DNA from: Proteiniphilum sp.
Lineage (GTDB): Bacteria; Bacteroidota; Bacteroidia; Bacteroidales; Dysgonomonadaceae
DNA length: 43,093 nt
Direction: 5' to 3'
NCBI GenBank assembly: GCA_018433945.1
Contig: JAHDQF010000018.1
Coordinates: 1 to 43,093 of the forward strand
Shown: positions 1 through 8,719 of the stretch, piece by piece
Layout of the letters: each line of letters opens with the position of its first letter
Numbering within the stretch: position 1 is the first letter of the stretch
Notes under the pieces: generated by a model
The model's database searches: none
What the model saw: only the letters and a program-made list of their open reading frames with translations
Told to the model about the DNA's origin: nothing
Program-made: the position numbers and the translations under genes

Positions 1-35
1 AGGACCTGTCTTTTCTTAGGTTTTGCTTTTCTCAT
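1..35 (-). CDS. rpsG: 30S ribosomal protein S7, N-terminal fragment cut by window edge
   Basis: The minus strand from 35 reads ATG and then MRKAKPKKRQV, which is the usual start of Bacteroidetes S7. Only 11 complete codons are inside the window. S7 nucleates assembly of the 30S head and normally follows S12 in the str operon (rpsL-rpsG-fusA), and that order is seen here 166 bases downstream of rpsL on the same strand. I see no gene or strong terminator in the 36-201 gap, so co-transcription with rpsL is likely. Confidence 0.85.
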   Translation of the reverse strand, partial: MRKAKPKKRQV

Positions 36-201
36 TGTTTAATAAGATTTTTGTGTTGTTTGGTTGCCTTTTATCGTCTTCAACGAGCTCCTCTGAGTTC
101 ATTTACTCAACCGGTCATAAAGTAGCAATGTCCAAAAATTTCAACAGCGATTTTTTACAATTTTTACTCCTTAACTGAATTGCGTACCAATCGGAACAAG
201 C

Positions 202-615
202 TTACTTCTTACCTCCCTTGGTTGGTGCGGCTGTCTTTGCTCCCTGCTTGGGACGCTTGGCTCCATACTTGGAACGTCTCTGGGTACGGCCATTCACGCC
301 GGCAGTATCAAGTGTCCCGCGCACAATGTGGTAACGTACACCCGGAAGGTCTTTCACACGACCACCGCGCACCAACACGATGGAGTGCTCCTGCAGGTTG
401 TGCCCTTCACCCGGAATGTAAGCATTCACTTCTTTCGAGTTGGTCAAACGCACACGTGCCACCTTTCTCATCGCTGAGTTCGGCTTCTTCGGGGTGGTGG
501 TATACACTCTCACACATACCCCCCGGCGCTGCGGACAGGAGCCCAACGCAGGCGACTTGCTCTTCTCCGTAAGGGTGGTACGTCCTTTTCTTACTAATTG
601 TTGAATTGTAGGCAT
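202..615 (-). CDS. rpsL: 30S ribosomal protein S12
   Basis: S12 is part of the decoding centre of the small ribosomal subunit. The 137-residue product begins [12 protein letters not shown] and holds the conserved core [17 protein letters not shown], the loop where streptomycin-resistance substitutions fall, then the [10 protein letters not shown] and [10 protein letters not shown] blocks. The C-terminal tail is lysine-rich and somewhat longer than in E. coli (124 residues), as is usual in Bacteroidetes. Start is the ATG at 615, matching the family start exactly. rpsG follows on the same strand. Lys at the usual resistance positions (KKPNS, and K in the GRVKDLPG block) looks wild type. Confidence 0.98.
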   Translation of the reverse strand: MPTIQQLVRKGRTTLTEKSKSPALGSCPQRRGVCVRVYTTTPKKPNSAMRKVARVRLTNSKEVNAYIPGEGHNLQEHSIVLVRGGRVKDLPGVRYHIVRGTLDTAGVNGRTQRRSKYGAKRPKQGAKTAAPTKGGKK

Positions 616-746
616 TTTCTGCTTTCTTTTTTTACGTATTTCTTTTTTTTACTTCATTCCGCACAAACGGCTTTTCAGCTCCAATGGGTATATAATAATT
701 CCCTGATTATCATTCAATAACCTTTTATTTGGTGTGAAAAACGGCA

Positions 747-754
747 CAAAATTA
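747..754 (-). promoter_or_regulatory. Putative Bacteroidetes -7 element for rpsL
   Basis: On the minus strand this reads TAATTTTG, a full match to the Bacteroidetes -7 consensus TAnnTTTG, about 130 bases upstream of the rpsL ATG. A TTG-containing stretch lies near the expected -33 spacing (around 773-778). The long AT-rich leader down to 616 contains nothing else I can name. Confidence 0.45.
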
Positions 755-864
755 CAAAGAATCAACAAGATATGCAAGTGTTTGCAGATGTTTTTTTAAA
801 AAGGTAGGCAGGTTTGTATGAGCGCTCATTGCTCACAGCATACCGCTACATGCAAAAAAAAAAC

Positions 865-872
865 TATTTTTG
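865..872 (+). promoter_or_regulatory. Putative -7 element for the ECF sigma operon
   Basis: TATTTTTG matches TAnnTTTG, 45 bases upstream of the sigma factor start. No good TTTG -33 box sits at the normal distance, so the promoter may need another sigma factor or an activator. Confidence 0.4.
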
Positions 873-917
873 CAGAAAGGTGTAACTTTTCCGTCCCTTA
901 CCCGTCATTAAATAAGA

Positions 918-1475
918 ATGAAAGTTGATTCTTTTCACACCCTCATCCTGCCGCTCAGGGAGAAGCTGTTCCGTCATGCGCTTGGCATTGTAAGAGATCG
1001 CGCCGAGGCTGAGGATATCCTGCAGGATTTGCTGCTGAAACTGTGGAGCCGGCCTGAGGTATGGGAAGGAATCAGCAATCCGGAAGCATACTGTTACAGG
1101 GCGATCCGGAACATGTCGCTCGACCGGCTGGCGGCGGCAGCGAACCGCAAAAGTGTACAGCCCGGCCTCGAAGAGGAAGATCGAAGCTACATCGAGAGCG
1201 AGTCACCACACAGCAGGCTGGTAAGAAAAGAGCAACGCGCACTGATTGATCACTGTCTCTCCCAGCTACCGGAACGTCAGCAGTGGGTGTTCCGTCTGCG
1301 GGAGATTGAGGAGATGAGTTATCGTCAGATTGCCGAGGCGCTGGATATCAGCGAGGAACTGGTTAAAGTGAGCCTCTTCAGGGCGAGAAAAAGGCTGCAG
1401 GAGCTTTTGTTGGGGGAGGAGCTGAGAGAGAAAAAGCAGATAGAAGCCTCCCAGGAACAGAATGAGAAATTATAA
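918..1475 (+). CDS. RNA polymerase sigma factor, ECF (sigma-70) family
   Basis: An alternative sigma factor that would direct core RNA polymerase to a dedicated promoter set. In the 185-residue product, region 2 lies at about residues 10-75, with the DRAEAEDILQDLLLKLW core helix at 27-43 and a variable linker. Region 4 is at about 110-165, with LPERQQWVFRLREIEEMSY and the helix-turn-helix QIAEALDISEELVKVSLFRAR. No extra C-terminal domain is present. The next gene, 44 bases downstream, codes for a single-span membrane protein that fits an anti-sigma partner, and a DUF4252 gene follows. This arrangement is common in Bacteroidales. The regulon cannot be told from the sequence. Confidence 0.93.
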   Translation: MKVDSFHTLILPLREKLFRHALGIVRDRAEAEDILQDLLLKLWSRPEVWEGISNPEAYCYRAIRNMSLDRLAAAANRKSVQPGLEEEDRSYIESESPHSRLVRKEQRALIDHCLSQLPERQQWVFRLREIEEMSYRQIAEALDISEELVKVSLFRARKRLQELLLGEELREKKQIEASQEQNEKL

Positions 1476-1519
1476 AACAGCCGGAAAACGGCCGGAATGT
1501 TAAACAACCACACTGAGAA

Positions 1520-2167
1520 ATGAAAAGAGATCAGATCACCAACCTGCTCAACAAATACTGGCGTTGCGAGACCACCCTTGCAGAGGAGCAGGAGCTGCGA
1601 CGCTACTTTGCAGAAGATGACCTGCCGGATGAATTTCTGCCATACGCACCACTGTTCACCTATGTGACGGCAGAACAGTCGCCACAACTGAGCGAGGCGT
1701 TCGACCGCAGGTTACAGGAAGCCATTGAGCGCACACCCCGTCCGGCAGCAGCTCAACGGTTGTCGTCCAGGAGCATGCTGATGCGCATTGCGGCCTCTTT
1801 CCTACTGATCGGCGGCATGGGTGCCGGCCTCTTTTTCATCACAAGGGAACAGAACAACCCGCGCTATGCTGAGAGAGGCGATGAGGCTACGCAGATGCTG
1901 AAGCATGCCACCCATGCTCTGGAGAAGCTATCCGACGCCCTGTTGCTCAGTGAAGAGGCCTCACGGGAGAGCCTCCTTCAGATCGACGAGATGGAAATCG
2001 ACTGGGCGTTGATCGACTCCCTCAGTAGCGAGACACCAGCAGCAGAGGAAGCGAGCGACAGTTTGGAGAGCGGGAATGCAGAGGAGCCACATCCTGCCGG
2101 CAATCCTGAACAGGTCATGAAGAAACCACTCTACCGGGAATCAATCAAGAGAGCGCATAAGATATGA
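1520..2167 (+). CDS. Single-pass membrane protein, probable anti-sigma partner
   Basis: A 215-residue protein with a cytoplasmic acidic N-terminal half (about 1-85, starting MKRDQITNLLNKYWRCETTL, resembling the short helical sigma-binding segment of Bacteroidetes anti-sigma proteins). One membrane span at about 88-108 (LMRIAASFLLIGGMGAGLFF) is followed by an acidic, low-complexity periplasmic tail. There is no FecR or ZAS zinc motif (no HxxxCxxC). Its position directly after an ECF sigma gene on the same strand is the main reason for the call. It could equally be an uncharacterised envelope protein co-expressed with the sigma factor. Confidence 0.65.
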   Translation: MKRDQITNLLNKYWRCETTLAEEQELRRYFAEDDLPDEFLPYAPLFTYVTAEQSPQLSEAFDRRLQEAIERTPRPAAAQRLSSRSMLMRIAASFLLIGGMGAGLFFITREQNNPRYAERGDEATQMLKHATHALEKLSDALLLSEEASRESLLQIDEMEIDWALIDSLSSETPAAEEASDSLESGNAEEPHPAGNPEQVMKKPLYRESIKRAHKI

Positions 2168-2227
2168 AACGAGCATGATAATCATTATCACACAAGTAGA
2201 TGATTAAAGCGAGTTCACTAAAGTTAG

Positions 2228-2286
2228 ACTTTTGCTGCACTCGGCAGCGTAAATTAATTTACGCTTCTCTCGTTTAACGCAAAAGT
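2228..2286. repeat. Nested inverted repeat between anti-sigma and DUF4252 genes
   Basis: An outer pair ACTTTTGC (2228-2235) / GCAAAAGT (2279-2286) encloses a perfect 20-base palindrome, AGCGTAAATTAATTTACGCT (2246-2265). It lies in the 158-base gap before the DUF4252 gene. It could fold as a transcript hairpin or be a protein-binding dyad. There is no T-run next to the stem, so it is not a classic intrinsic terminator. Confidence 0.6.
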
Positions 2287-2325
2287 TCCATACGACCTTA
2301 ATGTAAAAGAATAAAATATTATCGT

Positions 2326-2832
2326 ATGAAAAAGACCGTACTGATAGCTTGGTTGATCGCCCTGCCAGCCCTGCTGAGTGCATCCGATGTGGTAACGCTC
2401 TTCATGGAACGCTACGCCGAGGACAACCGGCCGCTCAACAATGTCAACATTGGAAAAGCCATGCTGGAGCGGATGGCGGAGAACACCACGGATGAGGAGC
2501 TGAAAAAGACTTTCGGCATGTTAAACAGCATCCGCATGATCAGCAGTGATAGCAAACGCGACTCGCGGCATTACTTCCGCAAGGCGGAGGAGTTGATCAG
2601 TGAGAGCTATTCTGATTACCAGGAGGTGGTATCGGTCAACGAAGAAAACAGGCGCATTTCGGTATGGCTGAAAGAGATGAGTGAATTGGAGCAGGATCTG
2701 ATCTTACTATCGCTTGATGAGGAGGGAAAGTTCACCCTTATCAACGTCACAGGCCAGATCGACTTCGACGCCATCTCCCGTCTCTCAGGGTCACTGAAGA
2801 ACAGAACAGAGCTGATGCAGCAGACAAAATAA
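2326..2832 (+). CDS. DUF4252 family secreted protein
   Basis: A 168-residue protein with a signal peptide (MKKTVLIAWLIALPALLSAS, about 1-20) but no lipobox cysteine, so probably periplasmic. The body is a charged alpha/beta protein, and the ending DEEGKFTLINVTGQIDFDAISRL is typical of DUF4252, a Bacteroidetes family of unknown function that commonly sits beside ECF sigma/anti-sigma genes, as here. It probably belongs to the envelope-stress response controlled by that sigma factor (inference from context). Confidence 0.75.
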   Translation: MKKTVLIAWLIALPALLSASDVVTLFMERYAEDNRPLNNVNIGKAMLERMAENTTDEELKKTFGMLNSIRMISSDSKRDSRHYFRKAEELISESYSDYQEVVSVNEENRRISVWLKEMSELEQDLILLSLDEEGKFTLINVTGQIDFDAISRLSGSLKNRTELMQQTK

Positions 2833-2925
2833 TTGCAACGATGATCATTTACAAATAACTTTTTTCTTTTTTATATTTAAACGATGAACAGGCAGCGGAA
2901 CGTGAGTTTAGCTGCCTGTTGCTTA

Positions 2926-4032
2926 TCATTCGTCCGGCATCTTGCTGTAATACCGGTATGCCAGGAGCACGGTGTTCTTCAGGTACTCAAACTCCAGCTC
3001 GAAACATTCGGAGAAGAGCCCCGTACCCATGTTGTCCTCTATCTGTGCCTCCGTCCAGAGCTTGCCCCCGCTGAGGTGGAGGCTGTTAAAGAGCTCCTCA
3101 TCCTTTATATCGGCGACATAGAGGAAGATCAGCCGTTTGGTCACATCGTTCTCAAAAGTATATTTCAGCAGGAACCGAAGCGGGATCTGTTTGTTACCAC
3201 ACTCGCGGCTGATGCTGTTGTGCACGCTATCATCAATGTCATGTTCGTACTGCATGTACTTCTCAAACGGGTAGTCGAGCAGGCCAGGGTTGAGCAGCCG
3301 TGAGGCTTCCCTTTCACGCAGGTAGATCTTACCGCGGTAGATCAGCGCCACCCGCACCACAGGGTGCATGAAGCGGTTCTTCAGGTCTTTGGTGATCGAT
3401 TTGGCCACCTTGCCGGTCACTTCGCCACTCTCGGTCACCACCGGCAACCACTCCTCCTTATAAAGCTTCCTGGTGAGCAGATGAAGGCGCCCGCTCTCCA
3501 GGAGAATCACAACCAGCAACACCGCCTGTGCGGTGATAAGGATCCAGGGCTGGTGCAGCCCACCGGAGGAGCCGGGAGCACCCAGCAACAGCACACCCAT
3601 CACCAGCAGCAGGTGTATCAAAAGGCCATACTGTGTTTGAAAAACTACGCGCATCGTCTCCTCGAGGTAGTTGCGTGAAATCACGTTCTCACGCTTCACC
3701 AACCGCGATACCATTCGGCTGCGCCGGAAGCGGGCCACGATGAGTGAGAGCAGGAAAATAATTTCCACTATCAAGAAGCTATTCATCAGCGTCTCCGGTG
3801 TGAAGTGAAAAAGAGAAAGGATGAAAGCGATGAGAAAGGTGATCAGTGAGAGCTGGTAGATGAGCCGCACCGGCTTCTCCACCCATAAAAAGCCGGCGAG
3901 TGACAACAGCAGGGCTACTCCCACAGCTGTATACATCGTTACGATGCCGGCAAGGAAGGAAAAAATCAACATCGGAATCAATCCGAATGCGGGATTCCTG
4001 GTTATTTTCTGAATGAAGGTAAACTTTTCCAT
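2926..4032 (-). CDS. Polytopic membrane protein with C-terminal degenerate Nudix-like domain
   Basis: A 368-residue product from the ATG at 4032; the upstream TTG adds only seven unconvincing residues. About residues 10-200 hold five to six hydrophobic spans (for example GLIPMLIFSFLAGIVTMY and LIHLLLVMGVLLLGA). The soluble C-terminal part, about 225-368, begins HPVVRVALIYRGKIYLRERE and has a Nudix-type layout. Where the Nudix box GX5EX7REUXEEXGU should be it reads HDIDDSVHNSISRECGN, with the RE pair kept but the EE metal-binding pair lost. Hydrolysis is therefore doubtful and the domain may only bind a nucleotide or partner. It stands alone, convergent with the DUF4252 gene. The family is not one I can name. 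Confidence 0.7.
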   Translation of the reverse strand: MEKFTFIQKITRNPAFGLIPMLIFSFLAGIVTMYTAVGVALLLSLAGFLWVEKPVRLIYQLSLITFLIAFILSLFHFTPETLMNSFLIVEIIFLLSLIVARFRRSRMVSRLVKRENVISRNYLEETMRVVFQTQYGLLIHLLLVMGVLLLGAPGSSGGLHQPWILITAQAVLLVVILLESGRLHLLTRKLYKEEWLPVVTESGEVTGKVAKSITKDLKNRFMHPVVRVALIYRGKIYLREREASRLLNPGLLDYPFEKYMQYEHDIDDSVHNSISRECGNKQIPLRFLLKYTFENDVTKRLIFLYVADIKDEELFNSLHLSGGKLWTEAQIEDNMGTGLFSECFELEFEYLKNTVLLAYRYYSKMPDE

Positions 4033-4171
4033 ACTGTTACATACCCGCGGCAATCAATCTGCCGCTGCGGTATCTCTTCGACTCTCTCTCGCTTTGTTAA
4101 GTGAAACACGTACGTGTCTCATATATCCGCACTCTTAAACAATAAAAGCGTTTTTTTGTTTACCGGTTACA

Positions 4172-4214
4172 CAGGCTGATGCCGCCCGGAGATGATCCGG
4201 GCGGCATCAGCCTG
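4172..4214. terminator. Strong hairpin downstream of the DPP IV gene
   Basis: A perfect 19-bp stem (4172-4190 pairing with 4196-4214) with loop GATGA. The core stem is GATGCCGCCCGGA / TCCGGGCGGCATC. It is 85 bases past the stop of the minus-strand peptidase gene and about 140 bases upstream of the next minus-strand gene, so it probably ends the peptidase transcript. No T-run follows on either strand, so Rho-independent termination is not assured. Confidence 0.6.
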
Positions 4215-4298
4215 ATTCATTTGCAGGCGCCTGTAGCCTGTTGCGTGATTGAGAGCGAGTCGCTATTGTTCGTGAAGAGCTGTTAGCAGCACACACTC

Positions 4299-6485
4299 TC
4301 AAAGCTCCTCAATGAAAAAACCGATCACCTTCTCATAGAGATAAGCCCGCGCGTTGCCACCCACAATCGAGTGATCAAAGTCAGGGAAGTAAAACATCTC
4401 GAACTGCTTGTTGGCACGAATCAGTGCGCTGCTGTACTCGATGGAGTGCTGCAGGTGTACGTTATCGTCGGCGGTGCCATGGATCAACAACAGCTTCCCC
4501 TCCAGCTGCTCCGCCAGCGCCAGGGGCGATCCCAGCTCGTAGCCATCATGGTTCTGTCCGGGGGTGCGCATGAACCGCTCGGTGTAAACCGTGTCATAGA
4601 AGCGCCAGTCGGTCACCGGTGCAATGGCCACGCCAGCTTTAAATATTCCGCTGCCACGGCTCATGCTCATCAGCACGTTATAGCCGCCATAGCTCCAGCC
4701 CCAGATGCCGATGCGGCTGTCATCCACGTAGGGCAGTGAGCCCAGGTAGCGTGCCGCCGCAATCTGGTCGTCCGACTCCTGAATGCCCAGCCGGAGGTAG
4801 GTACTCTTGCGGAAGGCCGCTCCGCGGGCGGCGGTACCACGGCCGTCTACCGCGGCCACGATCATCCCTTCGCTCAGGAGCGCGTGGTACCAGGAGACGC
4901 TGAACCGGTCCTGCACCTCCTGCGAGTTGGGACCACTGTACTGCACCATCACCACGGGGTACCTCTTCGCAGGGTTGAAATCCCACGGCTTCAGGATCCA
5001 GCCATTCAGCTGTGTGATGCCGTCCGCTGCGGGCAAGGTTATGAACTCCCGTTCTGGCAGGTTGGCAGCTGCCAGCTCTTTGCGCAGCGCAGCATTGTCC
5101 TCCAGCAACCGCAGCTGCTTCCCACTCCCCTCGTGCAGCGTGATCACCGCCGGCGAGCGGGCATCGCTGTGCCGCATCACGAAGTAACGCCCCTGCTGGC
5201 TGAAAGTAGCGCTGTTCCATCCCGGCTGTGGAGAGAGCTTTTGCGGCTCACCCTTGTTGATGTTCAACCGGTAAATGTTGCGGCGCAGGGGGCTCTCGTC
5301 CGCTGCCTGATACCAGATGGTCTGCGACGATTCATCTACGGCCAGCAGGGCGGTCACATCGTAGCTGCCCCGCGTGAGCTGCTTCTGCAGCGTGCCGGTC
5401 AGCCCGTAGAGATAGATGTGGCTATAGCCATCCCGCTCCGACACCCAGGTGAACCGGTCACCCATGAAGCGGATCGCGCTGAGCCACTCCGGGTCCACAT
5501 AGCTATCGCTCTCCTCCCGCAGGATCAGCCGTGCCACCGTGGAGCGTGGATTGACGAAATACATGTCGAAACGGTTCTGATCCCGGTTGAGCGTCATCAC
5601 CGCCAGCTGTTCCGGGTTAGGGGTGAAGGCGATGCGGGGGATGTAGCCATCCGCATCGAGCGGCAGCTCCATGGTGCGGGTGGTGCGGGCAGCGATGTCG
5701 AACACGCGGCACTCCACCGTAGCGTTGACCTCACCCGCCTTGGGATACCTGAAGCGGCGAAAGCCGGGATATAGCTCCTGGTTGTAGATCTGAAAGGAGA
5801 ACTCCTTCACGGCCGATTCATCGGTGCGGACAAAGGCGAGCAGCTTGCTGTCGGGCGAGAACTCCATCAACCGCGTCACGGCGAACTCCTCCTCATAGAC
5901 CCAGTCGGTGGCGCCGTTGATCACGCTGTTAAAAGCCCCATCCCTGGTCACCTGCGACTCGGTATCGAAGTCGAACTTGGTAAGAAAGATGTTGTTATCC
6001 ACCACATAGGCCACCATCTTGCTGTCGGGCGAAAAGAGCGGGATCATCTGCTTCGAGGGCTGGTCGGAGAGGCGCCGCACCATGTTGCGCCGCACATCGT
6101 GGTAGTAGTAGTCCGCCTTGAAAGAGTGGCGGTAGATCTGCTCCCGGTCGCGGTAGAGCAGCACCCTGTTCTCGTCGGGGCTCACCAGGAAACCCTGAAA
6201 GGTGTCGAAAGTACAATTGCGCGCCGTGCGGGTATTGAAAAGGGTGTCCACCGCCTCACCGCTGGCGTAGGCATACTTGACCACCGCCCTACGCTCACCG
6301 TCGGCCTGATAGTAATAGTTCCCGTCGTGCGACGAGGTCATCTCCTCCACACCCCGTTCGCTGAACTTACCGCCCACAATATCCTGCAGGGTGTAATCCT
6401 GTGCCTGTATCCTGCTCTCCAGTGTTGAAAAAATACATACTACAATGGCCGCCAATGCGGTAACAAAGGATCTGATTCTCTTCAT
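4299..6485 (-). CDS. S9 family dipeptidyl peptidase IV (prolyl oligopeptidase family)
   Basis: A secreted or periplasmic serine peptidase that removes X-Pro (X-Ala) dipeptides from the N-terminus of peptides. The 728-residue product starts at the ATG at 6485 with signal peptide MKRIRSFVTALAAIVVCIFS; an in-frame start 13 codons upstream would spoil the signal. About residues 30-470 are the eight-bladed beta-propeller and the rest is the alpha/beta hydrolase. The nucleophile is Ser598 in GWSYGG, the acid is in HGTADDN (Asp673/674) and the His is 705 in DFDHS. The propeller motif DWVYEEEF, which holds the double-Glu that anchors the substrate N-terminus in DPP IV, is present. The product dipeptides fit the divergent OPT transporter and the POT transporter at 17.1 kb. 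Confidence 0.95.
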   Translation of the reverse strand: MKRIRSFVTALAAIVVCIFSTLESRIQAQDYTLQDIVGGKFSERGVEEMTSSHDGNYYYQADGERRAVVKYAYASGEAVDTLFNTRTARNCTFDTFQGFLVSPDENRVLLYRDREQIYRHSFKADYYYHDVRRNMVRRLSDQPSKQMIPLFSPDSKMVAYVVDNNIFLTKFDFDTESQVTRDGAFNSVINGATDWVYEEEFAVTRLMEFSPDSKLLAFVRTDESAVKEFSFQIYNQELYPGFRRFRYPKAGEVNATVECRVFDIAARTTRTMELPLDADGYIPRIAFTPNPEQLAVMTLNRDQNRFDMYFVNPRSTVARLILREESDSYVDPEWLSAIRFMGDRFTWVSERDGYSHIYLYGLTGTLQKQLTRGSYDVTALLAVDESSQTIWYQAADESPLRRNIYRLNINKGEPQKLSPQPGWNSATFSQQGRYFVMRHSDARSPAVITLHEGSGKQLRLLEDNAALRKELAAANLPEREFITLPAADGITQLNGWILKPWDFNPAKRYPVVMVQYSGPNSQEVQDRFSVSWYHALLSEGMIVAAVDGRGTAARGAAFRKSTYLRLGIQESDDQIAAARYLGSLPYVDDSRIGIWGWSYGGYNVLMSMSRGSGIFKAGVAIAPVTDWRFYDTVYTERFMRTPGQNHDGYELGSPLALAEQLEGKLLLIHGTADDNVHLQHSIEYSSALIRANKQFEMFYFPDFDHSIVGGNARAYLYEKVIGFFIEEL

Positions 6486-6512
6486 ATCTGTTCTGTAACG
6501 ATCATTTTCACG

Positions 6513-6520
6513 CAAAGTTA
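6513..6520 (-). promoter_or_regulatory. Putative -7 element for the DPP IV gene
   Basis: The minus strand reads TAACTTTG, a TAnnTTTG match, 27 bases upstream of the chosen ATG at 6485. This supports that start over the one further upstream, which would leave almost no leader. No clear -33 box is seen. Confidence 0.4.
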
Positions 6521-6574
6521 ACAAAATCGGCTTTCCATATCGGTTTTTTTTTGTATTTTCGGCAAAATTTCAAA

Positions 6575-6606
6575 ACGTTAGTACGTTGATCAGTTCGTAC
6601 GTTGAT
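6575..6606. repeat. Octamer tandem array upstream of OPT gene
   Basis: Four exact 8-base units in tandem: ACGTTAGT, ACGTTGAT, CAGTTCGT, ACGTTGAT. The consensus is ACGTTnnT. It ends 16 bases before the OPT start codon. A second array with the same period lies just past the stop codon of that gene (8643-8674). Confidence 0.75.
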
Positions 6607-6622
6607 AAAAGCTAAAATTATT

Positions 6623-8641
6623 ATGCAACAGAACGAAGTAGATAAGAAAGCAATGGAACTGCCCGGCAACGCGTACAGCGAGTTACAGCCGGGAGAGGAT
6701 TACAAGCCGGTGCTGCCGGAAGACAAACCGGTGAAGGAGGTCACCTCCTGGTCGGTGGGTATGGGACTGCTCATGGCGGTCATCTTCTCCGCCGCGGCTG
6801 CCTACTCGGGACTGAAAATAGGGCAGGTGTTCGAAGCCGCCATCCCCATCTCCATCATCGCCGTGGGCGCCTCGGCCGCCTTCCGCCGCAAGAACGCACT
6901 GGGACAAAATGTGATCATCCAGTCCATTGGCGCCTCCTCGGGCGTGATCGTGGCCGGAGCCGTCTTCACCATCCCCGGGCTCTACATTCTCCAGGCCAAA
7001 TATCCCGAGATAGAGATCAACTTCTGGCAGATCTTCTTCTCCTCCCTGCTGGGCGGCTTCCTGGGGATCCTCTTCATGATCCCCTTCCGCAAGTACTTCG
7101 TAAAGGATATGCATGGCAAGCTCCCTTTCCCGGAGGCGACGGCCACCACCGAGATCCTGATGACCGGTGAGAAAGGGGGCAACCAGGCGAAGTTGCTGGT
7201 CACCAGCGGACTCATCGGCGGGCTGTTCGACTTCTGCTTCTCCGCTTTCCGTCTCTGGAGCGAAGAGATCAGCACCCGCATCATCCCCGCCGGGGCGATG
7301 CTGGCCGACAAGTTCAAGATGGTGTTCAAGTTCAACGTCAGCGCCCTCATCTTCAGCTTCGGCTACCTGGTGGGACTCCGCTTCGCGGTGATCATCACCG
7401 TGGGGTCGCTCCTCTCCTGGCTGGTGCTGATCCCGCTGGTGAATGAGATCGGCGCGCTGGCCGCGGCCAGCGGGGGCCTCAACCCCTTCGCCGCCCTCTC
7501 GGCCGAGGAGATCTTCGCCACCTACGTGCGTCCGATCGGCATTGGCGCCATCGCCATGGCCGGCATCATCGGCATCATCAATTCCTCCGGTGTGATTGGC
7601 AGCGCTTTCAAGCTGGCTGTCAGCAAGAAAGGGGTAGCCGGTGCGGCAGAGGGTAGCGGCAAACGTACGCAGCGCGACCTGGCGATGTCGTTCGTGATGC
7701 TTTTCCTTTTCCTCACGCTGACCGCCATCTTCCTCTTCCTGCTCTTCGGCGTGGAGATCACCCTGCTGCAAGCCATCGTGGCACTGCTCACCGTGACCAT
7801 CATCTCCTTCCTCTTCACCACCGTGGCAGCCAACGCCATCGCCATCGTCGGTTCCAACCCGGTATCGGGCATGACGCTGATGACGCTGATCCTCTCGTCG
7901 GTGATCCTCGTCGCCGTCGGCCTCGAGGGATGGCAGGGCATGGTGAGCGGGCTCATCATCGGCGGCATCGTCTGTACTGCCCTCTCCATGGCGGGCGGCT
8001 TCGTCACCGACCTGAAGATCGGCTACTGGATTGGCGCCACACCTGCCAAACAGGAGTCGTGGAAGTTCCTCGGCACGCTGGTGTCGGCAGCCACCGTGGG
8101 CGCAGTGATCTTCATCCTAAACGAGGCCTACGGCTTCGTCGCCACGCCCGAGCACCCCAACCCGATGGTTGCCCCCCAGGCCAACGCCATGGCCGCCATC
8201 ATCGAACCGCTGATGTCCGGTAGCGGCGTCAGCTGGATACTCCTCAGCATCGGCGCCATCATCGCCATCCTGGTCAACTGGCTCGGCATCTCACCCCTCG
8301 CCTTCGCTCTCGGCATGTTCATCCCGCTGCCGCTCAACACCCCGCTGGTAGTGGGGGGACTGCTCAACCACTGGATCAACAAAAGCAGCAAGGACAAGCA
8401 GCTGACCAATGCCCGCCACCAGCGGGCCATCCTCATCTCCTCCGGCTTCATCGCGGGCGCAGCGCTCTTCGGCGTACTGGGAGCCCTGATCATCTTCCTC
8501 ACAGGCAACGGCAACGTGCTCAACCTGCAGGTATGGGAAGACCCCAACGGCACCGGTGCACAAATCACGGCACTGTTCGCCTTCCTGGGCTTGCTTGCTT
8601 ATTTTATCTGGGAGACCAAACGGGCAAAGAGAGATGATTAA
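6623..8641 (+). CDS. OPT family oligopeptide transporter
   Basis: A proton-coupled inner-membrane importer of the OPT (oligopeptide transporter) superfamily, close to the bacterial peptide branch. The ATG at 6623 gives 672 residues, the normal length. Translation from the TTG at 6602 would add seven residues with no family support. After a hydrophilic N-terminus (AYSELQPGEDYKPVLPE) come about 15 hydrophobic spans. The segment LLMAVIFSAAAAYSGLKIGQ and the downstream KLPFPEATATTEIL are family signatures. It is divergent from the DPP IV gene with a 137-base shared spacer, so peptide cleavage and uptake may be co-regulated (inference). It is very GC-rich in third positions, like the peptidase. 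Confidence 0.93.
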   Translation: MQQNEVDKKAMELPGNAYSELQPGEDYKPVLPEDKPVKEVTSWSVGMGLLMAVIFSAAAAYSGLKIGQVFEAAIPISIIAVGASAAFRRKNALGQNVIIQSIGASSGVIVAGAVFTIPGLYILQAKYPEIEINFWQIFFSSLLGGFLGILFMIPFRKYFVKDMHGKLPFPEATATTEILMTGEKGGNQAKLLVTSGLIGGLFDFCFSAFRLWSEEISTRIIPAGAMLADKFKMVFKFNVSALIFSFGYLVGLRFAVIITVGSLLSWLVLIPLVNEIGALAAASGGLNPFAALSAEEIFATYVRPIGIGAIAMAGIIGIINSSGVIGSAFKLAVSKKGVAGAAEGSGKRTQRDLAMSFVMLFLFLTLTAIFLFLLFGVEITLLQAIVALLTVTIISFLFTTVAANAIAIVGSNPVSGMTLMTLILSSVILVAVGLEGWQGMVSGLIIGGIVCTALSMAGGFVTDLKIGYWIGATPAKQESWKFLGTLVSAATVGAVIFILNEAYGFVATPEHPNPMVAPQANAMAAIIEPLMSGSGVSWILLSIGAIIAILVNWLGISPLAFALGMFIPLPLNTPLVVGGLLNHWINKSSKDKQLTNARHQRAILISSGFIAGAALFGVLGALIIFLTGNGNVLNLQVWEDPNGTGAQITALFAFLGLLAYFIWETKRAKRDD

Positions 8642-8642
8642 G

Positions 8643-8674
8643 ACGTTGCTACGTTATTACGTTGGTAAGTTCTT
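8643..8674. repeat. Octamer tandem array downstream of OPT gene
   Basis: Four 8-base units: ACGTTGCT, ACGTTATT, ACGTTGGT, AAGTTCTT, beginning two bases after the OPT stop codon. The consensus matches the array at 6575-6606, so the OPT gene is bracketed by the same microrepeat in the same orientation. Confidence 0.75.
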
Positions 8675-8719
8675 AATTTGATGATTGAAGATGACCGCTG
8701 ACAACTTAAAAAGAAAAAA

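Noticed and set aside
4106-4117. Perfect 12-base palindrome ACACGTACGTGT
   Set aside because: Short, no second copy seen in the window, and no -33/-7 promoter nearby; could be chance.
4150-4160. T-run beside the 19-bp hairpin as an intrinsic terminator
   Set aside because: The run is on the wrong strand and side to follow the stem in either transcript direction.
4884-5774. Plus-strand frame of almost 300 codons inside the DPP IV gene
   Set aside because: No start context or domain; it is a shadow of the peptidase.
6683-7771. Long antisense frame inside the OPT gene
   Set aside because: Same composition effect; the product is a hydrophilic Glu/Asp/His-rich string with no family features.
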